From: an uncultured Clostridium sp.
GTDB lineage: Bacteria; Bacillota; Clostridia; Lachnospirales; Lachnospiraceae
DNA length: 26,338 bases
Assembly (NCBI GenBank): GCA_900544905.1
Contig: UQXF01000039.1
Location: 1-26,338, forward strand
Reading direction: 5' to 3'
The notes below the pieces were generated by a model. That model made no database searches. It was not told the DNA's origin and saw only the letters and a list, made by a program, of their open reading frames with translations. Below, piece after piece: positions 1-7,210 of the stretch. Both the position numbers and the translations under genes were made by a program. Within the stretch, counting starts at the first letter, position 1; each line of letters begins with the position of its first letter.

Positions 1-49
1 ACGAGATGACGTCGAGTCTCGTGGGCTCGGAGATGTGTATAAGAGACAG
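1..49. other. Sequencing adapter (Nextera read-2/i7 side), not genomic
   Basis: Positions 16-49 equal the 34-nt Nextera transposase read-2 adapter, ending in the Tn5 mosaic end (AGATGTGTATAAGAGACAG). Positions 1-7 (ACGAGAT) are the tail of the P7 primer, and 8-15 (GACGTCGA) sit exactly where the 8-nt i7 index belongs. The same 48 nt occur inverted at 26291-26338. This is untrimmed library sequence kept by the assembler. Genomic sequence starts at about position 50. Confidence 0.98.
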
Positions 50-408
50 ATATGAGACTGCAGGACAGGAAGGCCATCAGGATGAGCGGACATTTTGCCG
101 AGAAGAAGCTCCAGGGCGGCAGAAGTCTGGCCGCCTAAAATGATACCACTGGAATGAAGCAGATAATCTCTCTTCAGCAGAGAGCTCTCAGGTTCAAAAT
201 TAACAGAAGTGTATGGAATATCCTGCCCGCTTTCGGAATTGCCGGAACTGCTTCTGTTAAGATACTGTGTCAACTGCTCTTCGCTGACCCTGAGTTGTTT
301 TCCGATTTTGGAAGATTCCAGCTCACCGCGCTTGATAAGTTCATAGACCGTTGTCTTTTTGATCTTCAGACGGTCTGCGACCTCCTGAGCTGTGTAAAGT
401 TTATTCAT
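50..408 (-). CDS. HTH regulator with periplasmic-binding-like domain (3'-truncated by contig end)
   Basis: Only the first 119 codons are present; the frame is still open where the adapter begins. Residues about 4-50 form an excisionase/MerR-type helix-turn-helix: TAQEVADRLKIKKTTVYELI, then a KIGKQLRVSEEQL wing. A linker of about 20 residues follows. The visible start of a second domain (residues about 75-119, LLKRDYLLHSSGIILGGQTS) resembles the periplasmic-binding-protein-like domain often joined to such HTHs, seen in molybdate-responsive regulators. The ATG lies inside the end of the upstream Mop gene (8-nt overlap), so the two are probably translationally coupled. That pairing is the main reason to infer sensing of molybdate, tungstate or a molybdenum cofactor-related ligand. 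The ligand is inferred, not seen. The start is supported by the overlap and the clean HTH N-terminus. Confidence 0.75.
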
Positions 409-613
409 CAATACCTACCATGACATTAGTAGCCTTGATCACTGCATAAGCATCAGAACCTACTTTCAGGTTTAATTCTTCAACTGCTGCACAGGAGATG
501 GTTGCTGTGATAATGTTTCCACCGCCGATATCAATAGAAACGATGGAGTTTACAGCTCCGTTATTGATACTTACTACTTTCCCTTTTAACTGATTGCGTG
601 CACTTAATTTCAT
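401..613 (-). CDS. mop: Molybdenum-pterin binding (Mop/TOBE) protein
   Basis: A 70-residue single-domain protein of typical Mop length. It begins MKLSARNQLKGKVVSI and continues with GAVNSIVSIDIGGG, TATISCAAVEELNLKVG and AVIKATNVMVG, the classic TOBE/Mop pattern. Family members form small cytoplasmic oligomers that bind molybdate or tungstate and buffer or hand over the oxyanion. The start has a GAGGT ribosome binding site 7 nt upstream. The stop overlaps the start of the next gene, an HTH/PBP-like regulator, by 8 nt, which suggests a two-gene molybdate-homeostasis transcript. No molybdate transporter genes are visible, but the contig ends just downstream. Confidence 0.88.
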   Translation of the reverse strand: MKLSARNQLKGKVVSINNGAVNSIVSIDIGGGNIITATISCAAVEELNLKVGSDAYAVIKATNVMVGIDE

Positions 614-655
614 GATAATTACCTCACTGTTTATTATTTTTTTCTATAGATTTAT

Positions 656-779
656 CGTTACTGTTCACACTTCACTATCCCGCGAGGTGTTTTGGCATGG
701 ATATGCCAAAATTCCATTGCAGAAAACAATCTGGAATGAATTTTTGGCAACGTTACTGAGAACGAAGTGAACAATAACG
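656..779. repeat. MITE-like palindromic element, about 124 bp
   Basis: The segment has imperfect terminal inverted repeats: CGTTACTGTTCACACTTC at 656-673 against GAAGTGAACAATAACG at 764-779. Inside are a perfect 9-bp hairpin, TTTTGGCAT/ATGCCAAAA (690-711, 4-nt loop), and an imperfect 20-nt inverted pair, about 705-724 against 730-749. The whole unit could fold as a long structured stem. It fills the space between fusA and mop. I read it as a short non-autonomous interspersed repeat. A complex operator or leader for mop is the alternative. Confidence 0.5.
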
Positions 780-788
780 TTATATCTC

Positions 789-825
789 CTGCAGTCCGTT
801 GGCTTTAAACACCAACAGACTGCAG
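789..825 (-). terminator. Hairpin after fusA, possible terminator
   Basis: Fourteen-base arms (789-802 and 812-825) pair perfectly in the minus-strand RNA, allowing one G-U pair, around a 9-nt loop. The hairpin begins about 14 nt after the fusA stop. It is not followed by a U-run, so it may act as an mRNA 3'-end stabiliser or a weak terminator. Confidence 0.5.
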
Positions 826-838
826 ATGATCAAAATTA

Positions 839-2953
839 TCAGTCTTTCTTAGAAAGGATCTTTTCCTGTACAGACTTCGGAACCTGCTCATATTTCTCAA
901 AGAACATTGAGTAGTTACCACGTCCCTGTGTAGAAGAACGTAACTCTGTTGAGTATCCGAACATCTCTGCAAGTGGTACTAATGCACGTACAATCTTACC
1001 ACCGCCAAGGTCATCCATGCTCTGAATCTGTCCACGCTTTGCATTTAAGCTTCCGATTACATCACCCATGTACTCCTCAGGCATTGTAACCTCTACCTTC
1101 ATAATAGGCTCAAGTAATACCGGTTCTGCTTTCTGCATAGCTTCCTTAAATGCCATAGAACCGGCAATGTGGAATGCCATTTCATTCGAGTCAACCTCAT
1201 GGTAAGAACCATCATATACATTAGCATAAATACCAACAACTGGGAATCCTGCCAGGATACCAGCCTTTGTAGCTTCCTCGATACCCTCGCCGACAGCCGG
1301 AATGTATTCCTTCGGAATCGCACCACCAACTACGCTGGACTCAAACTTAAATAATTCCTCACCGTTTGCATCCATCGGCTCAAATTTAACTTTACAGTGA
1401 CCATACTGACCACGACCACCTGACTGCTTAGCATACTTGCTATCTACATCAACAGCCTTGGTAATTGTCTCCTTGTAAGCAACCTGAGGTGCACCAACGT
1501 TTGCCTCAACCTTAAACTCACGAAGCAGACGGTCTACAATAACCTCCAGATGAAGCTCACCCATACCGGCAATAATGGTCTGACCAGTTTCCTGATTGGT
1601 ATGTGCACGGAAGGTAGGGTCCTCTTCTGCCAGTTTTGCAAGAGCCTCGCCCATCTTACCCTGGTCATTCTTTGTCTTAGGCTCGATTGCAAGCTCGATA
1701 ACCGGCTCTGGGAATTCCATGGACTCAAGGATTACCGGGTGCTGCTCATCACAGATTGTATCACCGGTTGTAGTAAACTTAAATCCTACTGCAGCAGCGA
1801 TATCTCCGGAATAAACCTTACTAATCTCTGTACGGTTATTCGCATGCATCTGCACGATACGTCCAATACGCTCTTTTTTATTCTTGGTAGCATTTAATAC
1901 GTATGAACCGGAATTACAGGTACCGGAATACACACGGAAGAATGCTAACTTACCTACAAATGGGTCAGCCATAATCTTAAATGCCAATGCTGAAAATGGT
2001 TCATCATCAGATGACTTACGAGTTACCTCATTTCCATCCTCATCTACACCGGTAATATCCGGTACATCGGTAGGAGCCGGCATATACTCGATAACACCAT
2101 CTAACATCTTCTGAACACCTTTGTTCTTGTATGCTGAACCACAGAATACAGGAACTGCCTCATTTGCAATTGTACCTTTACGAAGTGCCTTCTTCATATC
2201 ATCAATGGATGGCTCCTCACCCTCAAGGTACTGCATCATAAGGTCATCATCTAACTCACAGCACTTCTCAACAAGATTCTCATGCCATTTGTCAGCTAAC
2301 TCCTTCAAATCAGCAGGAATCTCGGTGATTTCAATATCTTCACCTTTATCATCTTTATAGTAGTATGCTTCCATCTCGAACAAATCGATTAATCCAGCAA
2401 ACTCATCCTCTGCACCGATTGGAATCTGTACAGGAACTGCATTCTTGCCAAGACGGTCGATAATGGTCTGTACAGACATGAAGAAATCTGCACCCATTTT
2501 ATCCATCTTGTTAATAAATGCCATACGCGGAACATTATAAGTGTCAGCCTGACGCCATACATTCTCTGACTGTGGCTCAACACCTGCTTTTGCATCAAAT
2601 ACACCAACAGCTCCATCTAATACACGAAGAGAACGCTCTACCTCAACGGTAAAGTCTACGTGTCCCGGAGTATCGATAATATTGATACGATGCTCTAAAG
2701 CACCCTGCTTTGGCTTATGATGATCCTCAAGGGTCCAGTGACAGGTTGTAGCTGCAGATGTGATTGTGATACCACGTTCCTGCTCCTGCTCCATCCAGTC
2801 CATGGTAGCTGCACCTTCATGAGTCTCACCAATCTTATAATTAACACCGGTATAGTATAAGATACGCTCTGTAAGAGTTGTCTTACCTGCATCAATATGA
2901 GCCATAATACCGATATTTCTGGTTCTCTCTAATGGATATTCTCTTCCAGCCAA
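839..2953 (-). CDS. fusA: Elongation factor G
   Basis: A 704-residue translational GTPase that drives ribosomal translocation. It shows the G1 motif AHIDAGKTT (about residues 18-26), G3 DTPGH, G4 NKMD and the full set of EF-G domains II-V, including YKETIT and SGGRGQYGHCKVKFEP. The first in-frame ATG lies 13 codons upstream at 2992. The family start is MAGREYPLERTRN, and here that first codon is TTG at 2951-2953, preceded by TAAGGAGGA at ideal spacing, so I place the start there. It is the third gene of the str cluster, after rpsG and a 255-nt gap full of repeats. No tuf gene follows; instead there is a hairpin and then mop. Confidence 0.97.
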   Translation of the reverse strand: MAGREYPLERTRNIGIMAHIDAGKTTLTERILYYTGVNYKIGETHEGAATMDWMEQEQERGITITSAATTCHWTLEDHHKPKQGALEHRINIIDTPGHVDFTVEVERSLRVLDGAVGVFDAKAGVEPQSENVWRQADTYNVPRMAFINKMDKMGADFFMSVQTIIDRLGKNAVPVQIPIGAEDEFAGLIDLFEMEAYYYKDDKGEDIEITEIPADLKELADKWHENLVEKCCELDDDLMMQYLEGEEPSIDDMKKALRKGTIANEAVPVFCGSAYKNKGVQKMLDGVIEYMPAPTDVPDITGVDEDGNEVTRKSSDDEPFSALAFKIMADPFVGKLAFFRVYSGTCNSGSYVLNATKNKKERIGRIVQMHANNRTEISKVYSGDIAAAVGFKFTTTGDTICDEQHPVILESMEFPEPVIELAIEPKTKNDQGKMGEALAKLAEEDPTFRAHTNQETGQTIIAGMGELHLEVIVDRLLREFKVEANVGAPQVAYKETITKAVDVDSKYAKQSGGRGQYGHCKVKFEPMDANGEELFKFESSVVGGAIPKEYIPAVGEGIEEATKAGILAGFPVVGIYANVYDGSYHEVDSNEMAFHIAGSMAFKEAMQKAEPVLLEPIMKVEVTMPEEYMGDVIGSLNAKRGQIQSMDDLGGGKIVRALVPLAEMFGYSTELRSSTQGRGNYSMFFEKYEQVPKSVQEKILSKKD

Positions 2954-2984
2954 GATTTTTTCCTCCTTAATTTTGTATATGCAC

Positions 2985-3208
2985 GCTTTCACACTAAACT
3001 CAATCTTCGCTTCGCCCGATTTCGTTAAGCTTCAATGACATCTCTTCAACTAGTCTCGGTCTTCGCTTCGCTCGATTTCGTTAAGCTTCAATGACATCCT
3101 TCCAACTAGCCTCGGTCTTCGCTTCCGCTCGCCCTCGCCAAGTTTCCGGATGGGCTTTCACACTAAACTCAATCTTCGCTTCGCTCGATTTCGTTAAGTG
3201 TTCAATGC
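2985..3208. repeat. Four-unit tandem repeat, period 56-57 nt, between rpsG and fusA
   Basis: The core CTTCGCTTCGCTCGATTTCG, followed by TTAAG, starts at 3005 (one mismatch), 3061, 3117 (degenerate) and 3174, giving periods of 56, 56 and 57 nt. Units 1 and 4 also share the preceding GCTTTCACACTAAACTCAAT, for 45 nt with one mismatch (2985-3029 and 3154-3198). Units 2 and 3 share CAACTAG-CTCGGT before the core. The last unit abuts the rpsG stop codon. The array lies wholly inside the rpsG-fusA transcript. Confidence 0.9.
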
Positions 3209-3679
3209 CTAGAATCTGTAATGTGCAAATGCCTTGTTTGCCTCTGCCATCTTGTGCATATCTTCTTTCTTCTTTACTGCTGCTCCAGTATTATTAGCAG
3301 CATCAAGTAACTCTTTCGCTAATCTCTCTTCCATAGTCTTCTCAGACCTTGCACGAGAATAGGTTGTTAACCAGCGAAGAGCTAATGCCTGTCTTCTATC
3401 AGGTCTTACATCAATCGGTACCTGATAAGTAGCACCACCGATACGTCTTGCCTTTACCTCAAGAACCGGCATAATGTTGTTAAGCGCCTCTTCAAATACT
3501 TCCAGAGCAGGCTTGCCTGTCTCATTGGCAACACGCTCAAATGCGCCGTATACAATCTTCTGGGCTACACCCTTCTTACCATCTAACATAATGTTATTGA
3601 TAAGCTTGGTAACCACTTTGCTATTATAAATTGGATCCGCTAATACGTCTCTCTTTTGAATATGTCCTTTACGTGGCAC
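3209..3679 (-). CDS. rpsG: 30S ribosomal protein S7
   Basis: A 156-residue protein, the normal length for bacterial S7, the primary 16S rRNA-binding protein that nucleates assembly of the small-subunit head. It begins MPRKGHIQKRDVLADPIYNS and contains the conserved ARRIGGATYQVPIDVRPDRR and RWL..YSRARSEKTMEERLAKELLDAA segments. The start codon is GTG, 11 nt after a strong AGGAGGG site; no upstream ATG fits the family N-terminus. It sits between rpsL and fusA, as in other bacteria, but with much longer spacers. A 9-bp hairpin (3708-3730) lies just upstream of its ribosome binding site. Confidence 0.98.
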   Translation of the reverse strand: MPRKGHIQKRDVLADPIYNSKVVTKLINNIMLDGKKGVAQKIVYGAFERVANETGKPALEVFEEALNNIMPVLEVKARRIGGATYQVPIDVRPDRRQALALRWLTTYSRARSEKTMEERLAKELLDAANNTGAAVKKKEDMHKMAEANKAFAHYRF

Positions 3680-3707
3680 GGTACTTCCCTCCTGTTAAAA
3701 TTTTTAC

Positions 3708-3730
3708 TAAGCTGATATCCAATCAGCTTA
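3708..3730 (-). promoter_or_regulatory. Hairpin immediately upstream of the rpsG ribosome binding site
   Basis: Perfect 9-bp arms TAAGCTGAT and ATCAGCTTA surround a 5-nt loop, ending about 20 nt before the AGGAGGG of rpsG. In other bacteria the rpsL-rpsG spacer can be a translational control site bound by S7. Whether this hairpin has that role is inference from position only. Confidence 0.35.
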
Positions 3731-3903
3731 AAGGTACTCATTGTTCCTCTTGTAGTCCAGTTGCCGGACTGCTTTAGGAACCTTGTTCGTGCAGGTGTTG
3801 CATATCTTTCTATTGTAATCTACATGAAAAACATTGCCATTACCAGCACTATTAATTTGTTTGACTTACTGTCTCCTGAATCTGTATCAATAGATACCTA
3901 GGG

Positions 3904-4070
3904 AGTTCTCTGCTTCATCCGCTCTACTAGGGCCTGCTTCGCTCGTCAAGTGTCGGGATGGGCTTTCAATGCCGTCATCTTCTAAGCTCACTTCGCTCGC
4001 TAAGTGCGATGACAGGGCTACGACTAAGCTCAAGCTTCGACTACGTCTCGCTTTCACTAAGTTCTCTGCT
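3904..4070. repeat. Repeat-family segment with 11-nt flanking direct repeats in the rpsL-rpsG gap
   Basis: The rpsL-rpsG spacer (3680-4071, 392 nt) has no gene. Its rpsL-proximal part is bounded by an exact direct repeat AGTTCTCTGCT (3904-3914 and 4060-4070). The enclosed segment repeats the CTTCGCTCG...AAGT theme and shares GGATGGGCTTTCA (3956-3968) with the rpsG-fusA array (3148-3160). It also contains nested hairpins GTCATC/GATGAC (3974-3979 with 4008-4013) and CACTT/AAGTG (3989-3993 with 4002-4006). The rest of the gap (3731-3903) shows nothing I can name. Confidence 0.6.
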
Positions 4071-4071
4071 C

Positions 4072-4491
4072 CTATTTAGCGTCCTTAGGTCTCTTTGCGC
4101 CGTACTTAGAACGAGCCTGACGTCTCTTTGCAACGCCTGCTGTATCCAAAGTACCACGAATGATATGATATCTGGTACCTGGTAAGTCCTTTACTCTACC
4201 ACCACGGATAAGAACAACACTATGCTCCTGAAGGTTGTGACCTTCACCTGGGATATAGCTGGTAACTTCGATACCGTTAGATAAACGTACTCTGGCAATC
4301 TTTCTAAGAGCTGAGTTAGGTTTCTTAGGAGTAGCAGTCTTAACTGCGGTACAAACACCACGCTTCTGTGGAGCAGCGGCATCAGTAGGTCTCTTCTGTA
4401 AAGAGTTATAACCCTTCTGAAGAGCTGGTGCAGTAGACTTTTTCTCTACAGTCTGTCTTCCCTTTCTAACTAACTGGTTAAAAGTTGGCAT
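4072..4491 (-). CDS. rpsL: 30S ribosomal protein S12
   Basis: A 139-residue S12, a decoding-site protein, beginning MPTFNQLVRKGRQ. The open frame extends upstream to 4590, but the family start is the ATG at 4489-4491, which has CAGGAGGTG six nt upstream. It carries the longer Firmicutes-type insert (about residues 30-46, ending PQKRGVC). TPKKPNSALRK (residues 54-64) and GGRVKDLPG (97-105) keep lysines at the two positions usually mutated in streptomycin resistance (K57 and K101 here), so it looks like the sensitive wild type. First gene of the str cluster, with its own strong promoter and a leader of about 95 nt. Confidence 0.98.
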   Translation of the reverse strand: MPTFNQLVRKGRQTVEKKSTAPALQKGYNSLQKRPTDAAAPQKRGVCTAVKTATPKKPNSALRKIARVRLSNGIEVTSYIPGEGHNLQEHSVVLIRGGRVKDLPGTRYHIIRGTLDTAGVAKRRQARSKYGAKRPKDAK

Positions 4492-4596
4492 GTTTTTCAC
4501 CTCCTGTTTGTAATATTGATGGGATTGATGCTCGCTAATGAACAGAATCCTCTTTTTGGGCGCACGAATACATCTAAAATTCACGCACACTTTGTC

Positions 4597-4625
4597 ATTA
4601 TAGCTATATCATTCTCTAGTGTCAA
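4597..4625 (-). promoter_or_regulatory. Consensus housekeeping promoter of the str cluster
   Basis: Read on the minus strand, TTGACA (4620-4625) is separated by exactly 17 nt from TATAAT (4597-4602). Both hexamers match the sigma-A consensus perfectly. The expected start near 4590 gives a leader of about 95 nt before rpsL. The rest of the rpsL to racemase gap (about 4626-4800) holds no other feature I can support. Confidence 0.9.
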
Positions 4626-4814
4626 GGGATTTTTCAAAAAGTTTGGACATTATATTATTGACACAATCCGCAGTACTATACATTCCGGTTTTGATGTTAC
4701 ATTTCTGATACATTCTAATTACAAATTCTATACATCACATCCCTATGTTAAATACAGGTCAACAAGCAATAATCCATAAACACAAAAAGAGACACAATGC
4801 AGCAGGAGAACCAT

Positions 4815-5906
4815 ATGCCAACATTATTTATAGACAAAACCTTATTAAAAGATAATATAGAAATAACAAAGCAGCTTGCCGGAGAATCCCACATAATCGG
4901 TGTCGTAAAGGGAAACGGTTATGGCTTAGGACTTTGTTCCTATGCCCGTATATTAGTGGAGTCCGGAATTGAAATATTAGCGGTAACCGAGCTTGATGAT
5001 GCCATACAGCTCCGCAATTCCGGCATTCACTGCGACATTCTTATGCTTTCCCCTCTCTATCAGCAAGAGGATATCCGGACAGCTTTAAACCTGTCTCTGA
5101 TTCTCTGCATTACCTCTTACGAATGTGGAGTGATTGCAGAGGAGACGGCAGCTAAGCTGTCCACCTACGGAAGAGCACATATCTGCATTGATACCGGACT
5201 CGGCCGCTACGGCTTTCCGGACACACATGTAAAAGACATCATTTATACCGTGCGGCACATGAAGCACATTTGTATAACCGGCATCTACTCCCATTTCTTT
5301 GCTTCTGCCTGCCGGAAGCCAAAGCATACCGCAGAGCAGCTTGAACGCTTTCTCTCTCTTTGTAACGCTTTAGAAAAAGAAAATATCTTCATTGGCTTCC
5401 GGCATATTGCCGCATCCTGCGCCCTGCTCCGCTATCCGGAAACCCGGTTAGACGCTGTGCGGATTGGCTCCGCATTTTTGGGCAGACTTCCCATGAAGAA
5501 CCAGTGGGGCTACAGGCCGGTAGGCCTTTTGGAAGCCCCTGTTTCCGATATTCATACATTGCCACCGGGACATAACATCGGCTATGGTCATACCTTTATT
5601 ACTACTAAAAAGACCACCGTTGCCATAGTTCCGGTTGGCTACTCCCATGGACTTGGCGTAAAACGTGGAAACGACTGTCCCAATCTGACCTGCCTGCCAA
5701 GATTTATTGGTTCCTTAATCAAAAATACCCTGTTTCCCAAAAAGCTTTATGGCTTTTATAAAGAAAATCAATTTCCGGTGCTTGGAAAAATAGGCATGAC
5801 GCATGTGATTCTTGATGTCACAGGCGCAGAGCTCCATATCGGAGATATCATCCAGTTGCCCGTCAATCCCATATATGTAGACAGCAACATTCCCCGGAGA
5901 TATTAA
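4815..5906 (+). CDS. alr: Alanine racemase-family PLP enzyme
   Basis: A 363-residue fold-type III PLP enzyme interconverting L- and D-amino acids, probably alanine for peptidoglycan. Visible hallmarks: PLP lysine in VVKGNGYGLG (K32; commoner form VKANAYGHG), TGLGRYGF (R131), GIYSHF (Y158, H160), AVRIGSAFLGR (R216, the pyridine-nitrogen arginine), the second catalytic base in NIGYGHTF (Y257), VPVGYSHG and GKIGMTH. The C-terminus PIYV...IPRRY matches the usual active-site-tyrosine and VPR-Y ending. An ATG 18 nt upstream (4797) is possible, but only the ATG at 4815 has GGAG at 6-nt spacing. Several motifs depart from the common alr (RIGS for RPGI, GMTH for CMDQ), so it may be a paralogue or have different substrate preference. 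It is divergent from rpsL and convergent with the efflux permease. Confidence 0.85.
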   Translation: MPTLFIDKTLLKDNIEITKQLAGESHIIGVVKGNGYGLGLCSYARILVESGIEILAVTELDDAIQLRNSGIHCDILMLSPLYQQEDIRTALNLSLILCITSYECGVIAEETAAKLSTYGRAHICIDTGLGRYGFPDTHVKDIIYTVRHMKHICITGIYSHFFASACRKPKHTAEQLERFLSLCNALEKENIFIGFRHIAASCALLRYPETRLDAVRIGSAFLGRLPMKNQWGYRPVGLLEAPVSDIHTLPPGHNIGYGHTFITTKKTTVAIVPVGYSHGLGVKRGNDCPNLTCLPRFIGSLIKNTLFPKKLYGFYKENQFPVLGKIGMTHVILDVTGAELHIGDIIQLPVNPIYVDSNIPRRY

Positions 5907-5936
5907 ATCCTCTATACCTTGCCCCGATTTTATATT

Positions 5937-7172
5937 TTAATTTTGCCTTAATGCCTCTATCGGGCTTAACTTCGCCGCTTTCCTTGCGGGATATATCCCG
6001 AAAAACAGACCCACTGCGGATGAAAATGCCGAAGCCAGCAATATGGTGCTTGGCTTTAAAGCAGGGGCAAATTTCATAGTTGGCACTGCCATTCCAATAA
6101 TCCCGGCAATAAGCCATGCGCCAAGAATTCCCAATACAATCCCTATCAATCCGCCAATCAGTGTTATAAATGCAGATTCGGCAAGAAACTGAAAGGTTAT
6201 GGAGCCGGTCTTTGCCCCCAGTGCCTTCCGGATGCCGATTTCTCTTGTTCTCTCTGTTACCGATACCAGCATAATATTCATTACTCCAATACCTCCAACC
6301 AGCAGAGATACCGAAGCTACAAATGCCACAAATATAGTAATCACATTAATCACATTATTAATCTGTTCCATCATATCGTCAAAGCTGTCGTATATATATA
6401 CATTATCCCCTTTACAATGATGCTTCGTTTCCAGATAATCAACAATATCATCACAGAGCCTTTGGGAATCCACATCATCCTGTTTTAAGACATAAAAATC
6501 TGAAATATCATTATCCATATCCATCCCCAGCGTTGTGGTAAACACCTCCGGCGGCAAAATCACCTGCACCGACGGGTCAGCATACATAGAGGTAATGGTG
6601 GTATCGTCTTCCGATTCTGTGACGCCAATTACCGTAACTGTTATATCATACATATCATATAAAGTAATCGTTATATCCATTCCCACCACATTGGTAGACC
6701 CGAACAGGTTCATGGCATCATCCTCACTGATAACGCAGACAGGCTTGCCATCCTCTGCCTCCCGCTCCGTATAGGAATCTCCTTTTACATAGGTATTATC
6801 CAAAAAGGTAAATCCGTCCGGATTAATAGCAACTATATTTACCTTAAATTCATCCTTCTTTGTCTCCGTGGTTCCTTCAAAAAATCTCTGGGTAGCAACC
6901 GCCTTTACCCCATCCATTTCCCGGATATGGTCCATTTCCTCATTTGTTATATAATATTTTTCCTGCTCCTCTATCATATAAAAATTAATCTGTCCTTTGC
7001 CAAGCTCCCCCAGCTCCGAGGTAATCATTTCTGTTGCGCCATTTCCTACCGATAAAATTAAAATAACAGATGAAATACCAATAATAATTCCGAGCATGGT
7101 AAGAAGGGTCCGTACCTTGTTTGCCCATATATTTTTCAGGGCCATTTTCACATATTCACCAAGCTGTGTCAT
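5937..7172 (-). CDS. MacB/FtsX-type ABC transporter permease
   Basis: 411 residues with the MacB topology: a short cytoplasmic N-terminus, TM1 at about 23-44 (TLLTMLGIIIGISSVILIL), a large extracytoplasmic domain of roughly 230 residues, then three TMs (from about residue 280). The conserved cytoplasmic loop ERTREIGIRKALGAK follows TM2, and the tail is GIYPARKAAKLSPIEALRQN. Family members are mechanotransmission permeases that power extrusion rather than translocating substrate through the membrane themselves. The start has AGGAGG seven nt upstream. It is the last gene of a three-gene operon, 38 nt after the adaptor gene. The substrate is unknown; peptides, antimicrobials or lipids are all plausible. 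Confidence 0.93.
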   Translation of the reverse strand: MTQLGEYVKMALKNIWANKVRTLLTMLGIIIGISSVILILSVGNGATEMITSELGELGKGQINFYMIEEQEKYYITNEEMDHIREMDGVKAVATQRFFEGTTETKKDEFKVNIVAINPDGFTFLDNTYVKGDSYTEREAEDGKPVCVISEDDAMNLFGSTNVVGMDITITLYDMYDITVTVIGVTESEDDTTITSMYADPSVQVILPPEVFTTTLGMDMDNDISDFYVLKQDDVDSQRLCDDIVDYLETKHHCKGDNVYIYDSFDDMMEQINNVINVITIFVAFVASVSLLVGGIGVMNIMLVSVTERTREIGIRKALGAKTGSITFQFLAESAFITLIGGLIGIVLGILGAWLIAGIIGMAVPTMKFAPALKPSTILLASAFSSAVGLFFGIYPARKAAKLSPIEALRQN

Positions 7173-7210
7173 GTGCGCCTCCTATTATTCATCAAAACAT
7201 TCTTCAACAT

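Noticed and set aside
154..423. Plus-strand open frame of 89 codons near the left end
   Set aside because: It is antisense to the HTH/PBP-like regulator, whose N-terminus and HTH are recognisable. It has no ribosome binding site.
2985..3208. CRISPR array, because of regular repeats
   Set aside because: The repeats are degenerate, contiguous with similar sequence and lack unique spacers. There are only four units and no cas genes.
4491..4596. rpsL leader as a riboswitch or r-protein binding site
   Set aside because: I see no recognisable structure or known motif in the roughly 95-nt leader beyond the ribosome binding site.
4677..4735. Three TATACAT-like repeats upstream of the racemase gene
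   Set aside because: Spacing is irregular (30 and 22 nt) in an AT-rich region; chance is a sufficient explanation.
5907..5936. Bidirectional terminator between the convergent racemase and permease genes
   Set aside because: The 30-nt gap contains no stem-loop I can draw.
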